This document shows positions 16,764-25,560 of a stretch of DNA of 64,000 nt, piece after piece. The stretch is from Verrucomicrobiia bacterium (lineage in GTDB: Bacteria; Verrucomicrobiota; Verrucomicrobiia; JABWAM01), in contig JADZFN010000066.1 in assembly GCA_020849895.1 (NCBI GenBank), positions 1 to 64,000 on the forward strand. The letters run 5' to 3'. The translations under genes were made by a program, and so were the position numbers. Every line of letters starts with the position of its first letter. Positions within the stretch are counted from its first letter, which is position 1. The notes under the pieces were generated by a model that saw only the letters and a program-made list of their open reading frames with translations, did not search any database and was not told the DNA's origin.

Positions 16764-17978
16764 ATGCGACAGCGTGCGGCGCTCGGCGTCCTTTTCTTCA
16801 CGGTGTTTGTGGACCTGATCGGTTTCGGCCTGGTCCTGCCGTTGCTGCCGTTTTTTGCAACGCACTTCGGCGCAAGCGGCCTCGAGGTGGCGGCATTGGG
16901 CTCGGTGTTTTCGCTGATGCAGTTCCTCACGTCGCCTTATTGGGGGCGTCTTTCGGACCGATACGGACGCCGCCCGATCCTTCTGATCACGCTGTTCGGC
17001 TCGACGTTGTCGTATCTGGCGCTGCCCTTCTGCACGACGTTCGGCCAAATCTTCGCCTCGCGGGCGTTCGCCGGATTTTTCGGGGGCAACATCGCCGTGG
17101 CGAATGCCTACATTGCCGACATTACCACGCCCGAGACCCGCTCGAAAGGGATGGGTTTGATCGGTGCGGCTTTCGGGCTCGGCTTCGTCTTCGGCCCCGC
17201 ACTCGGGGGCACGATTGCTTGGGCGGTGGAGCTTTCCCACGGGACGCCCGAACGGGTGTATCACGTCATCGGTTGGATTGCGGGCGGGATCTGCGGACTG
17301 AACGCCCTGGTCGCGTGGTGGCGTCTCGCGGAAAGCCGACGCCCCGACGCGGCGCCGATGGCGGGCGACATGCTCAGCCTGCATCTCGACGCGTGGAAGC
17401 GTGCCTTTGCGGAGCGGGGCGCCGCCTGGCTCATCCTGCTCTATTTTGCGCTCGGTTTCGGGTTCGCGGCCTTCGAGAGCCTCTTCGCGCTTCTGGTCAA
17501 GGAACCGCCTCTGGCCTATGACGTCAAACACGTGAACTATTTCTTTCTTTATGTGGGTCTTCTGACAGCGGCGGTGCAGGGTGGTTTGATCGGGCGGCTC
17601 GTCGCACGCTACGGGGAGCGCAAGCTGATCCTTGCGGCCTGCGGACTGTTCGTCGCCAGCCTTGGAGCGTTGCCCTTTGCGCTGCACCCTTGGAGTCTCC
17701 TTGCCGCGTTGGGCGCCCTTGCCGTCGGCCAGGGGTTGAACCGCGCGAGCGTCCTCGGTCTGCTTTCGGCCCGGGTGACGGATGAGGATCAGGGCGCCGT
17801 GCTGGGTGTGGCTCAATCCGCGGGAAGTTTCGCGCGCATCGTGGGGCCAGTGTCTTGCGGCGCGCTGTTCGACCACGCGGGGCACGCGGCGCCGTTCCTC
17901 CTTTCAGGCGGACTCGTTCTGGCGGCACTGGCCGTGGGGGGGTGCGTCCTGCGCGAGAGCGAGGGGGGCGCGGGATGA
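16764..17978 (+). CDS. MFS transporter, TetA-like
   Basis: A 404-residue major facilitator with 12 predicted membrane helices. After the first helix (ALGVLFFTVFVDLIGFGLVLP) comes FLTSPYWGRLSDRYGRRPIL, which contains the MFS motif A at about residues 60-72. FAGFFGGNIAVANAYIADIT and GAAFGLGFVFGPALGG match the drug:H+ antiporter (motif C-like) subgroup that includes TetA. It probably exports a small molecule or drug; the substrate is unknown and there is no sign that it is a mobile resistance gene. The upstream in-frame sequence is unconserved, so ATG 16764 is the likely start. Its stop overlaps the start of the protease gene by 4 bases. Confidence 0.9.
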   Translation: MRQRAALGVLFFTVFVDLIGFGLVLPLLPFFATHFGASGLEVAALGSVFSLMQFLTSPYWGRLSDRYGRRPILLITLFGSTLSYLALPFCTTFGQIFASRAFAGFFGGNIAVANAYIADITTPETRSKGMGLIGAAFGLGFVFGPALGGTIAWAVELSHGTPERVYHVIGWIAGGICGLNALVAWWRLAESRRPDAAPMAGDMLSLHLDAWKRAFAERGAAWLILLYFALGFGFAAFESLFALLVKEPPLAYDVKHVNYFFLYVGLLTAAVQGGLIGRLVARYGERKLILAACGLFVASLGALPFALHPWSLLAALGALAVGQGLNRASVLGLLSARVTDEDQGAVLGVAQSAGSFARIVGPVSCGALFDHAGHAAPFLLSGGLVLAALAVGGCVLRESEGGAG

Positions 17979-18856
17979 GTTTCTTCGGCCTCAGCGTCCC
18001 TTTCGGTAGGTTCTTCGGCATCGAGGTGCGGCTGCACTTCACCTTTTTCCTCTATGCGATCGTGCTCATCCGCGAGTTTGGAGAAAATACGTGGCTAGGG
18101 TTTTTGATCGTCGGAGGGCTTTACGCGAGCGTGCTGCTCCACGAGTTCGGCCACGCGCTCGCGGCGCGCTGGTGCGACGGCGAAGCCCCGCTCATCATCC
18201 TCTGGCCGCTCGGGGGTCTGGCGGTGTGCCGTCCGCTCTTCAACCCCACGGCGCACCTCCTCACTTCGGCGGCGGGCCCGGCGGTTTCGGTGGCGCTCTG
18301 GCTGGGGCTTGGGGCGCTGGTCCGCATCCCTTCCGGGCTTTGGGACACGTGGCCGCTCCTGCATCTTTGGCTGGCGAAGGTCGCCGGACTCAACGGGATG
18401 CTCGTCTTTTTCAATCTGATTCCCGCGTTTCCGATGGACGGCGGACGGATCCTGCGCGACGCGCTCTGGCATTTCACCCGCGTGGAACGGGCGACGGCGG
18501 TGGCCGTGGGGATCGGGCGCGTATTGGCTGCCTGCGGGATCGTCTGGGGAATTTTTTCCGGAGACTATTGGCTCAGCATTCTCGCCGTCTTCATCTTCAT
18601 GATGGGTTCCGCGGAGCAGCAGACCCTCGCGTGGCAGGGGCCGGTCCAGCCGTTTTCGATTCTGGAACGCCTGCGCCGAGGGCGGCGGCGGCGGGCGTTT
18701 CGCGAGGCGCACGCGCCGTTTCTCGGTGAATCGGTGGCCTTCCACCGTTGCGCGACCTGTGGGGTCACGGAACTTGAGGCGCCGCACGAGATCTTTCGCG
18801 TGGCGAGCGACGGCGAGGAATACTGTGCGAAGCACCTGCCGCGGAACGACCTCTGA
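17975..18856 (+). CDS. Site-2 protease family (M50) membrane metalloprotease
   Basis: A 293-residue integral-membrane zinc protease. The zinc motif HEFGH lies in VLLHEFGHALAARW at about residues 53-57 of a membrane helix, and the third ligand is in NLIPAFPMDGGRIL (about 147-160), the second S2P signature. The C-terminal ~70 residues are soluble and carry a CATCG pair with a later cysteine and histidine, possibly a small metal-binding tail. There is no PDZ or CBS domain, so it belongs to the short SpoIVFB/YwhC-like group. It is translationally coupled to the MFS gene (ATGA overlap at 17975-17978). The substrate is unknown. Confidence 0.9.
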   Translation: MSFFGLSVPFGRFFGIEVRLHFTFFLYAIVLIREFGENTWLGFLIVGGLYASVLLHEFGHALAARWCDGEAPLIILWPLGGLAVCRPLFNPTAHLLTSAAGPAVSVALWLGLGALVRIPSGLWDTWPLLHLWLAKVAGLNGMLVFFNLIPAFPMDGGRILRDALWHFTRVERATAVAVGIGRVLAACGIVWGIFSGDYWLSILAVFIFMMGSAEQQTLAWQGPVQPFSILERLRRGRRRRAFREAHAPFLGESVAFHRCATCGVTELEAPHEIFRVASDGEEYCAKHLPRNDL

Positions 18857-19407
18857 CCGACGGCATCTTTGTCGTCAGGAGGTTCCGTCGGGCCGATCGT
18901 TGCGGACTGCGGGCGGCTGCAACTTTCTCCTCGGCCTCTTCTTCTGCTCGACGGCCTCGTTCTCGCTCATGGGTCGCGCTCCCGTTCGAGCGTCACCCGA
19001 TTCCTCCGCTCCTACGGTCTCATCTTCCGGTCGTGAGAATGCTGTTGAAAAGCGTTGAGACGGCATGCATTCGAAAACGCTTCTGAGCCGTGTCGGAACA
19101 GGCGTGCCTGCCAGGATTTTTCTGAAAACTGTGAAATTGGAAGGTTTGCGTTCCCGCGAGCCGCCTGGATTCCTCCTTTTCCCACGTTCTCGAGCGGCGA
19201 CCGGCAAATCGTCTGCGTCCTCGCCTCCGATCGCGTGAAGGAAAAGTGTTGCGCGGAAGGAGGAGGCTTCCGTAGGATGCGCCGCCTTGGTTTTCGGCCA
19301 AGACTACGAACGGCCCTTAGAGGCCATCTCAACACTCAACCCCCCAACGGCTTGCGCCGTGCCGGGACGGGCCTTGGCTCGCGCCGGTGTGCAACCTCAG
19401 ACTCCCC
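18857..19407. other. Long intergenic region upstream of rpsB
   Basis: This is the longest gene-free stretch in the window (551 bases). Every open frame in it is cysteine/arginine-rich and resembles no protein. About 18921-19030 is pyrimidine-rich on the + strand and includes TTTCTCCTC at 18924-18932. An inverted motif (CTTGG, 7-base loop, CCAAG) lies at 19285-19301 and resembles one upstream of the first gene. It presumably carries the rpsB-tsf promoter, possibly with an autoregulatory S2 leader, but I cannot draw a convincing consensus structure. Confidence 0.4.
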
Positions 19408-20202
19408 ATGACAGAACTCTCCATCAGCGAGTTGCTCGAAGCGGGGGTCCACTTTGGTCATCAGACCGATCGGTGGAACCCTCGAATGCGCCCGTTCATC
19501 TTCGGAGCGCGCAACGGCATCCACGTCATTGACGTCACCCAAACCCAGCAAAAGATTAAGGAGGCGGTGGATTATCTCCAGGGCCTGCTCCTGAAGGGGG
19601 GTGAGATCCTTTTCGTCGGCACCAAGAAGCAGGCGAAGGAGGTCATCCGCGAGGTGGCCGACCGATGCCATATGCATTGCGTCACCGAGCGCTGGCTCGG
19701 AGGGACGCTCACCAACCTCCGCACCATCCGCAAAAGCGTGGGACGCCTGAAGGAGATCGAGCGCATGCAGAACGATCCGTCGTTCGGCAAGCTTGGCAAG
19801 AAGGAGGCCGCCAGCCTCCGCCGCGAGGCCGCGCGCCTCCATCGCAATCTCGATGGCATCCTCCGCATGGAGCGGCTTCCCGAGGCGATGTTCGTGGTGG
19901 ATGTCGTTCATGAAAAGAATGCCGTCGCCGAAGCCCGTCGCTTGAAGATTCCGATCGTGGCGCTTGTGGATACCGACGCCGATCCCACACTCGTCACGCA
20001 TCCGATCCCCGCGAACGACGACGGCATCCGCGCCGTGAAGACGGTCGTGGCGCATTTCGGAGAGGAGCTCCCCTCGTCCCGCATGCATTTCGAGCGGATG
20101 CATCCTCAGAAGGTCGCAGAAGCGGACGACGCTGCGGCAGTGAAGCCCGAAGCCGCGAAGGGAGAAAGCTCGGAGGCGGACCTCGAGGCGGTCGGCGATT
20201 GA
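19408..20202 (+). CDS. rpsB: 30S ribosomal protein S2
   Basis: A 264-residue small-subunit protein needed for late assembly and for docking S1. Typical S2 stretches are LLEAGVHFGHQTDRWNPRM (about residues 10-28), ILFVGTKKQA, TERWLGGTLTNLRTI, and PEAMFVVDVVHEKNAVAEA followed by PIVALVDTDADP. The C-terminal 35 residues are an acidic, alanine/glutamate-rich tail, a common extension. The ATG at 19408 has no Shine-Dalgarno sequence; it is preceded by ACTCCCC. It is followed by tsf after 86 bases, the standard rpsB-tsf order. Confidence 0.98.
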   Translation: MTELSISELLEAGVHFGHQTDRWNPRMRPFIFGARNGIHVIDVTQTQQKIKEAVDYLQGLLLKGGEILFVGTKKQAKEVIREVADRCHMHCVTERWLGGTLTNLRTIRKSVGRLKEIERMQNDPSFGKLGKKEAASLRREAARLHRNLDGILRMERLPEAMFVVDVVHEKNAVAEARRLKIPIVALVDTDADPTLVTHPIPANDDGIRAVKTVVAHFGEELPSSRMHFERMHPQKVAEADDAAAVKPEAAKGESSEADLEAVGD

Positions 20203-20288
20203 TTTTAACGCGGGCGCCTCCTGTGGGGAGGTCGCGCGCGCGCGGCATCCGTCCGATCGGGGCGCCCCTGAATTTAAGAAATAACGAT

Positions 20289-20888
20289 ATGATCACCGCC
20301 AAACTCGTTCAGCAGCTCCGCGAGAAAACCAACGCCGGGATGATGGACTGCAAGAAGGCCCTTGAGGAAACTCAGGGCGACCTCGCCGCCGCCGAAGTTG
20401 CGCTGCGCAAGCGGGGGATCGCCACCGCTGCCAAGAAGGCCGGGCGCGTCGCGAAAGACGGCGCGATCGCCTCCTACATCCATCTCGGCGGCAAGATGGG
20501 GGTTCTTCTGGAGATCAACTGTGAAACCGACTTCGTTGCCAAGACCGACAAGTTCAGGGATTTTGTCAAAGACATCGCCCTGCACATTGCCGCGGCCAAA
20601 CCGATTTGCGTGACGCGCGAGGAAGTGCCCGCCGCCCTCGTCGCGAAGGAGAAGGATATCGCCCGCGCGCAGGTGAAAGACAAACCGCCGCAGATCGTTG
20701 AGAAGATCGTCGAGGGCAAGTTGGACAAGTATTATTCGACCGTTTGCCTCCTCGAACAGGCGTTCATCAAGGACCCCGACAAGACGATGAAGGACTTGTT
20801 GACCGCAAAAATCGCCGAGCTCGGCGAAAACATCGTCATCAAGCGGTTTGTGATCTACGAGCTTGGCCAGAGCGACGCCGCCGTTTGA
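20289..20888 (+). CDS. tsf: Elongation factor Ts
   Basis: A 199-residue nucleotide-exchange factor that releases GDP from EF-Tu. The N-terminal UBA-like domain reads KLVQQLREKTNAGMMDCKKAL (residues 5-25) and the core has INCETDFVAKTDKFRDF. The protein is of the short type (about 200 residues), with a single full core subdomain compared with 283 residues in E. coli. The C-terminus VIKRFVIYELGQ is the usual EF-Ts tail. The ATG at 20289 follows a short AT-rich stretch with only a weak AAGAAA as possible ribosome-binding site. Confidence 0.97.
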   Translation: MITAKLVQQLREKTNAGMMDCKKALEETQGDLAAAEVALRKRGIATAAKKAGRVAKDGAIASYIHLGGKMGVLLEINCETDFVAKTDKFRDFVKDIALHIAAAKPICVTREEVPAALVAKEKDIARAQVKDKPPQIVEKIVEGKLDKYYSTVCLLEQAFIKDPDKTMKDLLTAKIAELGENIVIKRFVIYELGQSDAAV

Positions 20889-20913
20889 CGTTTGTCGGAG
20901 AGGCGCCGAAGCG

Positions 20914-20925
20914 GAGGCGCGCCTC
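20914..20925. terminator. Palindrome between convergent tsf and TPR genes
   Basis: The 12-base palindrome GAGGCGCGCCTC lies in the 52-base gap between the ends of tsf and the convergent TPR gene. It could form a short hairpin serving both genes, but it has no T-tract on either strand. Assignment as a terminator is weak. Confidence 0.2.
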
Positions 20926-20940
20926 GTGCGGATTTGCGGA

Positions 20941-21297
20941 TCAGCTTCGCGCCATCGGCTTCCCCGGTTCGTCGGGAAGCAGCTTGCCGCCCCAGCCGAG
21001 GATTTTGGCCTTGGCGGCCTCCGCTTCGGCTTCCGGGATCTGGCCGTTTCGCTGGAAATACATCGAGAGACTGACGCGTGCGAACTGGTCCTGCGGGTTC
21101 AGCGCCACGGCCTTTTTGCCGGCTTCGACCGCCTCGGGGTGGCGTTTCGCCTTCATTAAAGCCATGCCGAACGAGTGCCAGGCCTCGAAATGGTCGGGAG
21201 CGAGTTCCGTCGCTTTCTGAAAACAGGCGACCGCCTGATCGAGTTCGCCGAGCGCAACAGCGGCGCTCCCGTCCTCCATGAGTTCGTCGAGTGTCAT
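20941..21297 (-). CDS. Small tetratricopeptide-repeat protein
   Basis: A 118-residue, probably cytoplasmic protein made almost wholly of TPR units: ALGELDQAVACFQKATELAP (about residues 16-35), AWHSFGMALMKAKRHPEAVE (about 39-58), and ARVSLSMYFQRNGQIPEAEA (about 73-92). Such proteins are protein-interaction scaffolds. There is no signal peptide and no additional domain. It lies convergent to tsf and 115 bases downstream of the priA stop on the same strand. The function cannot be inferred further. Confidence 0.85.
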   Translation of the reverse strand: MTLDELMEDGSAAVALGELDQAVACFQKATELAPDHFEAWHSFGMALMKAKRHPEAVEAGKKAVALNPQDQFARVSLSMYFQRNGQIPEAEAEAAKAKILGWGGKLLPDEPGKPMARS

Positions 21298-21412
21298 GCG
21301 CGCAGGATGCCATGAGACTCAGGGGTCTGCAACCGAGAGCCGGGGGTATCCCAACGCGCATCCCGACGAGGCGGATCACGCCTTGGCGTCCGCGCGAAGC
21401 AGGCCGCCCGGG

Positions 21413-23584
21413 TCACAGCATCTGCGCGGGGTCCACGTCCACGGTGACCCGGACATCTCCGTCCCGCGGCCAATCGGCAAGCATCTCGCCGATCTCCTCC
21501 TTGCGCCCCTTGCGGCGGCTGTCGCGGAGCAGAAGGTGGAAGCGGTGGCGTCCACGCAGGCGGGCGATCGGCGCGGGGCTGGGACCGAGCAGGCGCACGG
21601 AGGAGCCGATGCGGCGTTCGAGCGCCTCGCGGAATTTCTTCGCGGCGAACTCCGCCTTGCTCGTCTGCGCGGAAGTGAACTCGATTTTGGTGAGATGGTT
21701 GAAAGGCGGGTAATCAAGCTGCTCTCGAAAACGCGTTTCCTCCTCGTAAAACCCCACGAAATCCTGCCGCCGCCCGAACTGGATCGCCGAGTGGTGCGGG
21801 GTGAAACTCTGGACAATCACCTCGCCTTCGAGATCGCCGCGCCCCGCACGGCCCGCGACCTGGGTGATCTGCTGGAAGGTGCGTTCGCCGGCGCGGAAAT
21901 CGGGGAGGTGCAGCCCGAGATCGGCATAGACGATTCCGACGAGGGTCACGCGGGGAAAATCGAGTCCCTTGGCGATCATCTGCGTGCCGAGGAGGAGGTC
22001 GAGGCGGCCCATGCGGAAGCGGAGCAGGGTGCGTTCGTAATCCGCGCGGCCGGTCATGGTGTCGGAATCCATGCGGGCGACGCGCGCCTGAGGGAAACAA
22101 GTCTTTACCGCTTCTTCGAGTTTTTCCGTTCCGAATCCTTGAAACCGGATCGAGGGATCGCGGCACTCCGGCTGCGGACAGAGGCGTGGCGCGGGTTGGC
22201 GATGGCCGCAGAAGTGGCAGAGGAGGATCTGGTCAGCGCGATGGTAGGCGAGCGCGACGCTGCAGTCGGGGCAGATCGCCACGTAGCCGCATTTGCGGCA
22301 GAGGAGGCTCGCCGAGTAGCCTCGGCGGTTGAGGTAAAGGATGATCTGCTCGCCGCGTTCGAGTCGGGTGAGGATCGCGTCGTGGAGACTTTGAGAAAAC
22401 ACCGAAAGCCCTTTCTGGCGGAGGATTTCGACGCGCATATCCACCACGCGCACCCGCGGCAGCTTTCGTCCGTCTATGCGCTCCGGCAGGCGGCAGAGTT
22501 CGTACTTGCCCGCGCGGGCGTTGTGGAACGATTCGAGCGAAGGGGTGGCGGAACCGAGCACGACTGCGGCGCCCTCGAGGCGACCCCGCATCACAGCCAC
22601 ATCGCGCGCGTGGTAGCGGGGCATCTCCTCCTGTTTGTAGGTCGCTTCATGCTCTTCGTCCACGACGAGGAGTCCGAGGTCGCGCACGGGAGCGAAGACG
22701 GCGGAGCGCGCGCCGATGACGATGCGCGCCTCGCCGGAACGGATGCGCTGCCATTCGCGGAAGCGTTCGCCTTCCGAGAGGCCGCTGTGGAGGACGGCGA
22801 GAGGGTGAGCGGTTTCGGATTTCCGGGCTTCGGCCGGAGGCGTTGCTGCCGCGGAATCCGCGTCGGTTTCGAGCCGCGCGCCCGACGAGGGCGCATGGGA
22901 AGGCGTCGCCAAGGCAAAACGGGCGCGGAAGCGCTCGACCGTCTGCGGGGTGAGCGAGATTTCGGGCACCAGAACGATGGCGCCTTTGCCGGCGCGGAGG
23001 ACGTCGGCAATGGCCTGAAGATAGACCTCGGTTTTTCCACTGCCCGTCACGCCGAAGAGCAGGATCGGTTTCGGGGATTTCGCACGTGCAACAGCGCACA
23101 CGCGCTCCAGCGCGGCGGCTTGCGCGGGGGTGAGCGGCAGCGGACGGCTGGGGAGCGTCGCGGCGAACGCCTCGTCGAGTTCGGGGTCGGCGCGGGGCTT
23201 CACCTTGCGCATGGAAGCTCGGCGGCGAACGACGGACGGCGCCGCTGCGCGGAGGCAGAGATCGAGCGGGCAGAGGTAGTAAGCGGACATCCAGCGCGCA
23301 AGCTGGAGCACGGGCGCGGAAAGGACCGGAGTGTCGCCGATCACGTCGTAGACCGGCTTTAACACGACGCATTCCGACGCCACGCCGTTGGGACGCAGGG
23401 CGACGACGGTGCCGTCGAGCACGCGCCGGCCGAAAGGGACGCGCACACGCGCGCCTTCGACAACTCGCGAGGCGAGCGAAGGCGGGACGAAGTAGTCGAA
23501 CTCCTGATTGAGACGCAGGTCCACACGCACGACGGCGATGCGGCCTTTCGGGGCGGTCGTCAGGGATACGGCGGCGCCTTCCAT
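21413..23584 (-). CDS. priA: Primosomal protein N' (replication restart helicase)
   Basis: A 723-residue 3'-5' DNA helicase that reloads the replisome at stalled forks. The N-terminal DNA-binding domain (VRVDLRLNQEFDYFVPP, about residues 16-32) precedes a superfamily 2 helicase core: Walker A GVTGSGKTEVY (about 207-217), ISLTPQTVERF, the DEEH box in VVDEEHEATYKQEE, and GSATPSLES. Four paired cysteine motifs (CRKCGYVAICPDC and CHFCGH ... CPQPEC, about 447-500) bind zinc. The C-terminal helicase motifs include TQMIAKGLDFPRVTLVG and QVAGRAGRG. The insert between the Walker motifs (rich in serine and alanine, about 255-280) is a little longer than usual. ATG 23584 gives a normal length. Confidence 0.97.
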   Translation of the reverse strand: MEGAAVSLTTAPKGRIAVVRVDLRLNQEFDYFVPPSLASRVVEGARVRVPFGRRVLDGTVVALRPNGVASECVVLKPVYDVIGDTPVLSAPVLQLARWMSAYYLCPLDLCLRAAAPSVVRRRASMRKVKPRADPELDEAFAATLPSRPLPLTPAQAAALERVCAVARAKSPKPILLFGVTGSGKTEVYLQAIADVLRAGKGAIVLVPEISLTPQTVERFRARFALATPSHAPSSGARLETDADSAAATPPAEARKSETAHPLAVLHSGLSEGERFREWQRIRSGEARIVIGARSAVFAPVRDLGLLVVDEEHEATYKQEEMPRYHARDVAVMRGRLEGAAVVLGSATPSLESFHNARAGKYELCRLPERIDGRKLPRVRVVDMRVEILRQKGLSVFSQSLHDAILTRLERGEQIILYLNRRGYSASLLCRKCGYVAICPDCSVALAYHRADQILLCHFCGHRQPAPRLCPQPECRDPSIRFQGFGTEKLEEAVKTCFPQARVARMDSDTMTGRADYERTLLRFRMGRLDLLLGTQMIAKGLDFPRVTLVGIVYADLGLHLPDFRAGERTFQQITQVAGRAGRGDLEGEVIVQSFTPHHSAIQFGRRQDFVGFYEEETRFREQLDYPPFNHLTKIEFTSAQTSKAEFAAKKFREALERRIGSSVRLLGPSPAPIARLRGRHRFHLLLRDSRRKGRKEEIGEMLADWPRDGDVRVTVDVDPAQML

Positions 23585-23763
23585 TTCGGAAGGATTTAAG
23601 CGTGTCGGCGGCGGCTTGTCATCGGAGAACGCGCGCGATTTACGCGTCCGCCGGACGACTGAGCCGCATCTTCGTTCCACGCTTCTGGCGTCACCCGCCG
23701 GCGGGTCGTCTGTCGTTCCATGCTTGCAGCCCGGCGGCGCGCGTCCGAGGCTCAAGGGCCTTC

Positions 23764-24981
23764 GTGGCGGACGCTTTCCATCCTCGACGCATCCGAGCCC
23801 TCTGGCTCTGCGGCATCCTTCACGCGTTCACGCACCTCTACACAACGGCCCTCTTTCCGCTCTATCTGATCCTCCAGCGGGATCTGCGTCTGGCGGGCGA
23901 GGCGCAGGCGACGTTCCTCGTGACGGCGCTCGGGTTTGCCTACTGCCTCGCAAGCCTGCCGATGGGCGTTCTCGCCGACCGCGTGGACCGCCGTTTCCTT
24001 CTCGGGGCGGGGCTTGCGGCGAACGGGCTGGCGTTCATCGGGCTTTCCCAAGCGCCTTCCTACGGTTGGGCGATCGCGTTTGCCATGGCGGCCGGTCTGG
24101 CGGGAAGCTTCTTCCATCCCGCGGCGACCTCGATGGTTGCCGACCTCTTTCCCGACCAACGTGGGAAAGCGCTGGGGCGCGTTGCGATCGGCGCGGCGTT
24201 CGGGTTCTGGTTCGGTCCTGCCTACTCGGGCTGGCGTGCGACGAGCGCGGGCTGGCGCGCGCCGGTGCTCGAGCTCGGCCTGATGGGCCTCGCGATGGCC
24301 GTTGCCTTCTTTCTGCTCGCGCCTCCGGCACCGGCGCAACCGCATCCTTCGGAGGCGCATCCGCATCGGCATCCTTCGCTTTCGCGGGCGGGGTTCTGGG
24401 CGCTCATCGTCCTTGCGGGATGGCTTTTCAGCTTCCGCGACTTCGCCGCGGCGGGAGTGGCGACCACCCTTTCCCTTTTTCTTCAACACGCGCGCGGCTT
24501 CGACGCGGCCGCCACGGGCGTTCTCCTCGGCGGGATGTGCCTGGTCTCGCTGGTGAGCAACCCGCTCTTCGGCGCGATGAGCGATCGCGTGCGCCTCCGC
24601 CTCGCCGCCGCGCTGATCGGCCTCGCGGCGGTTGCGATCGCGTTCGTCCCCTGGGTTTCCCGGGCCTGGTTGGTTCCCCTCCTTCTCTTCCACATGTTTT
24701 TCTTCATGGCGAACTTCCCGGTGGTGGAGGCTGCGCTTATGGAGGCGGTCCCCGCCAAGACGCGAGGGCGCGTCTTCGGGCTGTTCTTTACGATTTGCGG
24801 CACGATCGGAAATAGCGCTCACTGGGTTTCCGGAGGTCTTGTGCAACGATTGCCTGACCAAACGTCGCAGGCCTATACGCCACTCTTCTTCGGCTGGGCG
24901 GTGCTGATGCTTCTTTCGATTTCCGGTCTGACGGTCCTCAACGCGATCCGCCATCGCCCCCGCCTCGCCGAGGATGCATGA
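23764..24981 (+). CDS. MFS transporter
   Basis: A 405-residue, 12-helix major facilitator of unknown substrate. Helix 2 is followed by SLPMGVLADRVDRRFLLGAG, the motif A loop between helices 2 and 3. SFFHPAATSMVADLFP and RGKALGRVAIGAAFGFWFGP follow, and a second motif-A-like loop (NPLFGAMSDRVRLRLAAALIG) marks the second half. A histidine-rich loop (PHPSEAHPHRHP) lies between helices 6 and 7. I chose the GTG at 23764, preceded by AAGGG at suitable spacing; longer in-frame starts add an arginine-rich sequence that does not look like protein. It is divergent from priA. Confidence 0.85.
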   Translation: MADAFHPRRIRALWLCGILHAFTHLYTTALFPLYLILQRDLRLAGEAQATFLVTALGFAYCLASLPMGVLADRVDRRFLLGAGLAANGLAFIGLSQAPSYGWAIAFAMAAGLAGSFFHPAATSMVADLFPDQRGKALGRVAIGAAFGFWFGPAYSGWRATSAGWRAPVLELGLMGLAMAVAFFLLAPPAPAQPHPSEAHPHRHPSLSRAGFWALIVLAGWLFSFRDFAAAGVATTLSLFLQHARGFDAAATGVLLGGMCLVSLVSNPLFGAMSDRVRLRLAAALIGLAAVAIAFVPWVSRAWLVPLLLFHMFFFMANFPVVEAALMEAVPAKTRGRVFGLFFTICGTIGNSAHWVSGGLVQRLPDQTSQAYTPLFFGWAVLMLLSISGLTVLNAIRHRPRLAEDA

Positions 24982-24984
24982 CCC

Positions 24985-25176
24985 ATGCGGAAGCTCTGTA
25001 TTTTTGTCGGGATGACGGCACTCGGCCGGCTCGGCTGGTGGCTGGCCGAGGGATGGGGCATGGTCCCGGCGTGCTGTCTCTGCGGAGTCGGCGTGTGCCT
25101 GGGCTGGCCCTCACGGCGCCCCCGTACAAGATGCAGTCCCTCATCTCCGGCGCGCACCGCGCGGCTGCTGGGGTAG
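24985..25176 (+). CDS. Possible small hydrophobic protein or remnant
   Basis: A 63-codon frame beginning 3 bases after the MFS stop. Its first ~40 residues (MRKLCIFVGMTALGRLGWWL, then LAEGWGMVPACCLCGVGVCLGW) recall a widespread family of small two-helix membrane proteins of unknown function that begin MKKLFIFIGMT and contain a GWWLGE-type motif. Compared with that pattern the second helix is short and the last 20 residues are serine/arginine-rich and unlike the family. It could be a decayed or frameshifted copy. The assignment rests on remembered similarity and is tentative. Confidence 0.35.
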   Translation: MRKLCIFVGMTALGRLGWWLAEGWGMVPACCLCGVGVCLGWPSRRPRTRCSPSSPARTARLLG

Positions 25177-25237
25177 GCGTCCGGAGCGGGGAAACGGAAG
25201 GCGGCGCGCCTGCCCTGCAGGCCGACGGCCTCGTCGC

Positions 25238-25555
25238 TCACCCGATCTGCACGAAAACCTGCCCCTCCTCGACCTTGACGGGCCAGGTGCGGAGCGGCTC
25301 GCGGGCGGGGCGGCGCGTGGCGGCCCCGGTTCGGAAATCGAAGCAGCCGTTGTGCTTGGGGCACTCGATTACGTTCCCGATGACGAAGCCGTCGGCGAGG
25401 TGCACCTTCTCGTGCGTGCAAAGGCCATCGGTGGCGAAGTACTCGTCCTCGGCGGTGCGGTACACGACGAATGTGCGGTCGCCGTGGTCGAAGCGGCGAA
25501 GATCGTCCGGCTCGATCTCGTCCGCGGCGCAAACCCTGATCCATTCGGAAGCCAT
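25238..25555 (-). CDS. Rieske 2Fe-2S ferredoxin (MocE-like)
   Basis: A 105-residue single-domain Rieske ferredoxin. The cluster ligands are visible as CTH (C46, H48) and CPKH (C65, H68), with the usual spacing for low-potential ferredoxins of oxygenase and desaturase systems. The strand HNGCFDFRTG follows. It presumably passes electrons to the adjacent fatty-acid-desaturase-like diiron enzyme, from which it is separated by only 5 bases. The same pairing is known from rhizopine catabolism (mocD-mocE), though a lipid or other substrate is equally possible here. No ferredoxin reductase is adjacent. Confidence 0.9.
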   Translation of the reverse strand: MASEWIRVCAADEIEPDDLRRFDHGDRTFVVYRTAEDEYFATDGLCTHEKVHLADGFVIGNVIECPKHNGCFDFRTGAATRRPAREPLRTWPVKVEEGQVFVQIG

Positions 25556-25560
25556 GGCGA

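Noticed and set aside
16764..17978. A mobile tetracycline-resistance determinant
   Set aside because: The protein is TetA-like only at superfamily level, with no mobile-element context and composition like its neighbours.
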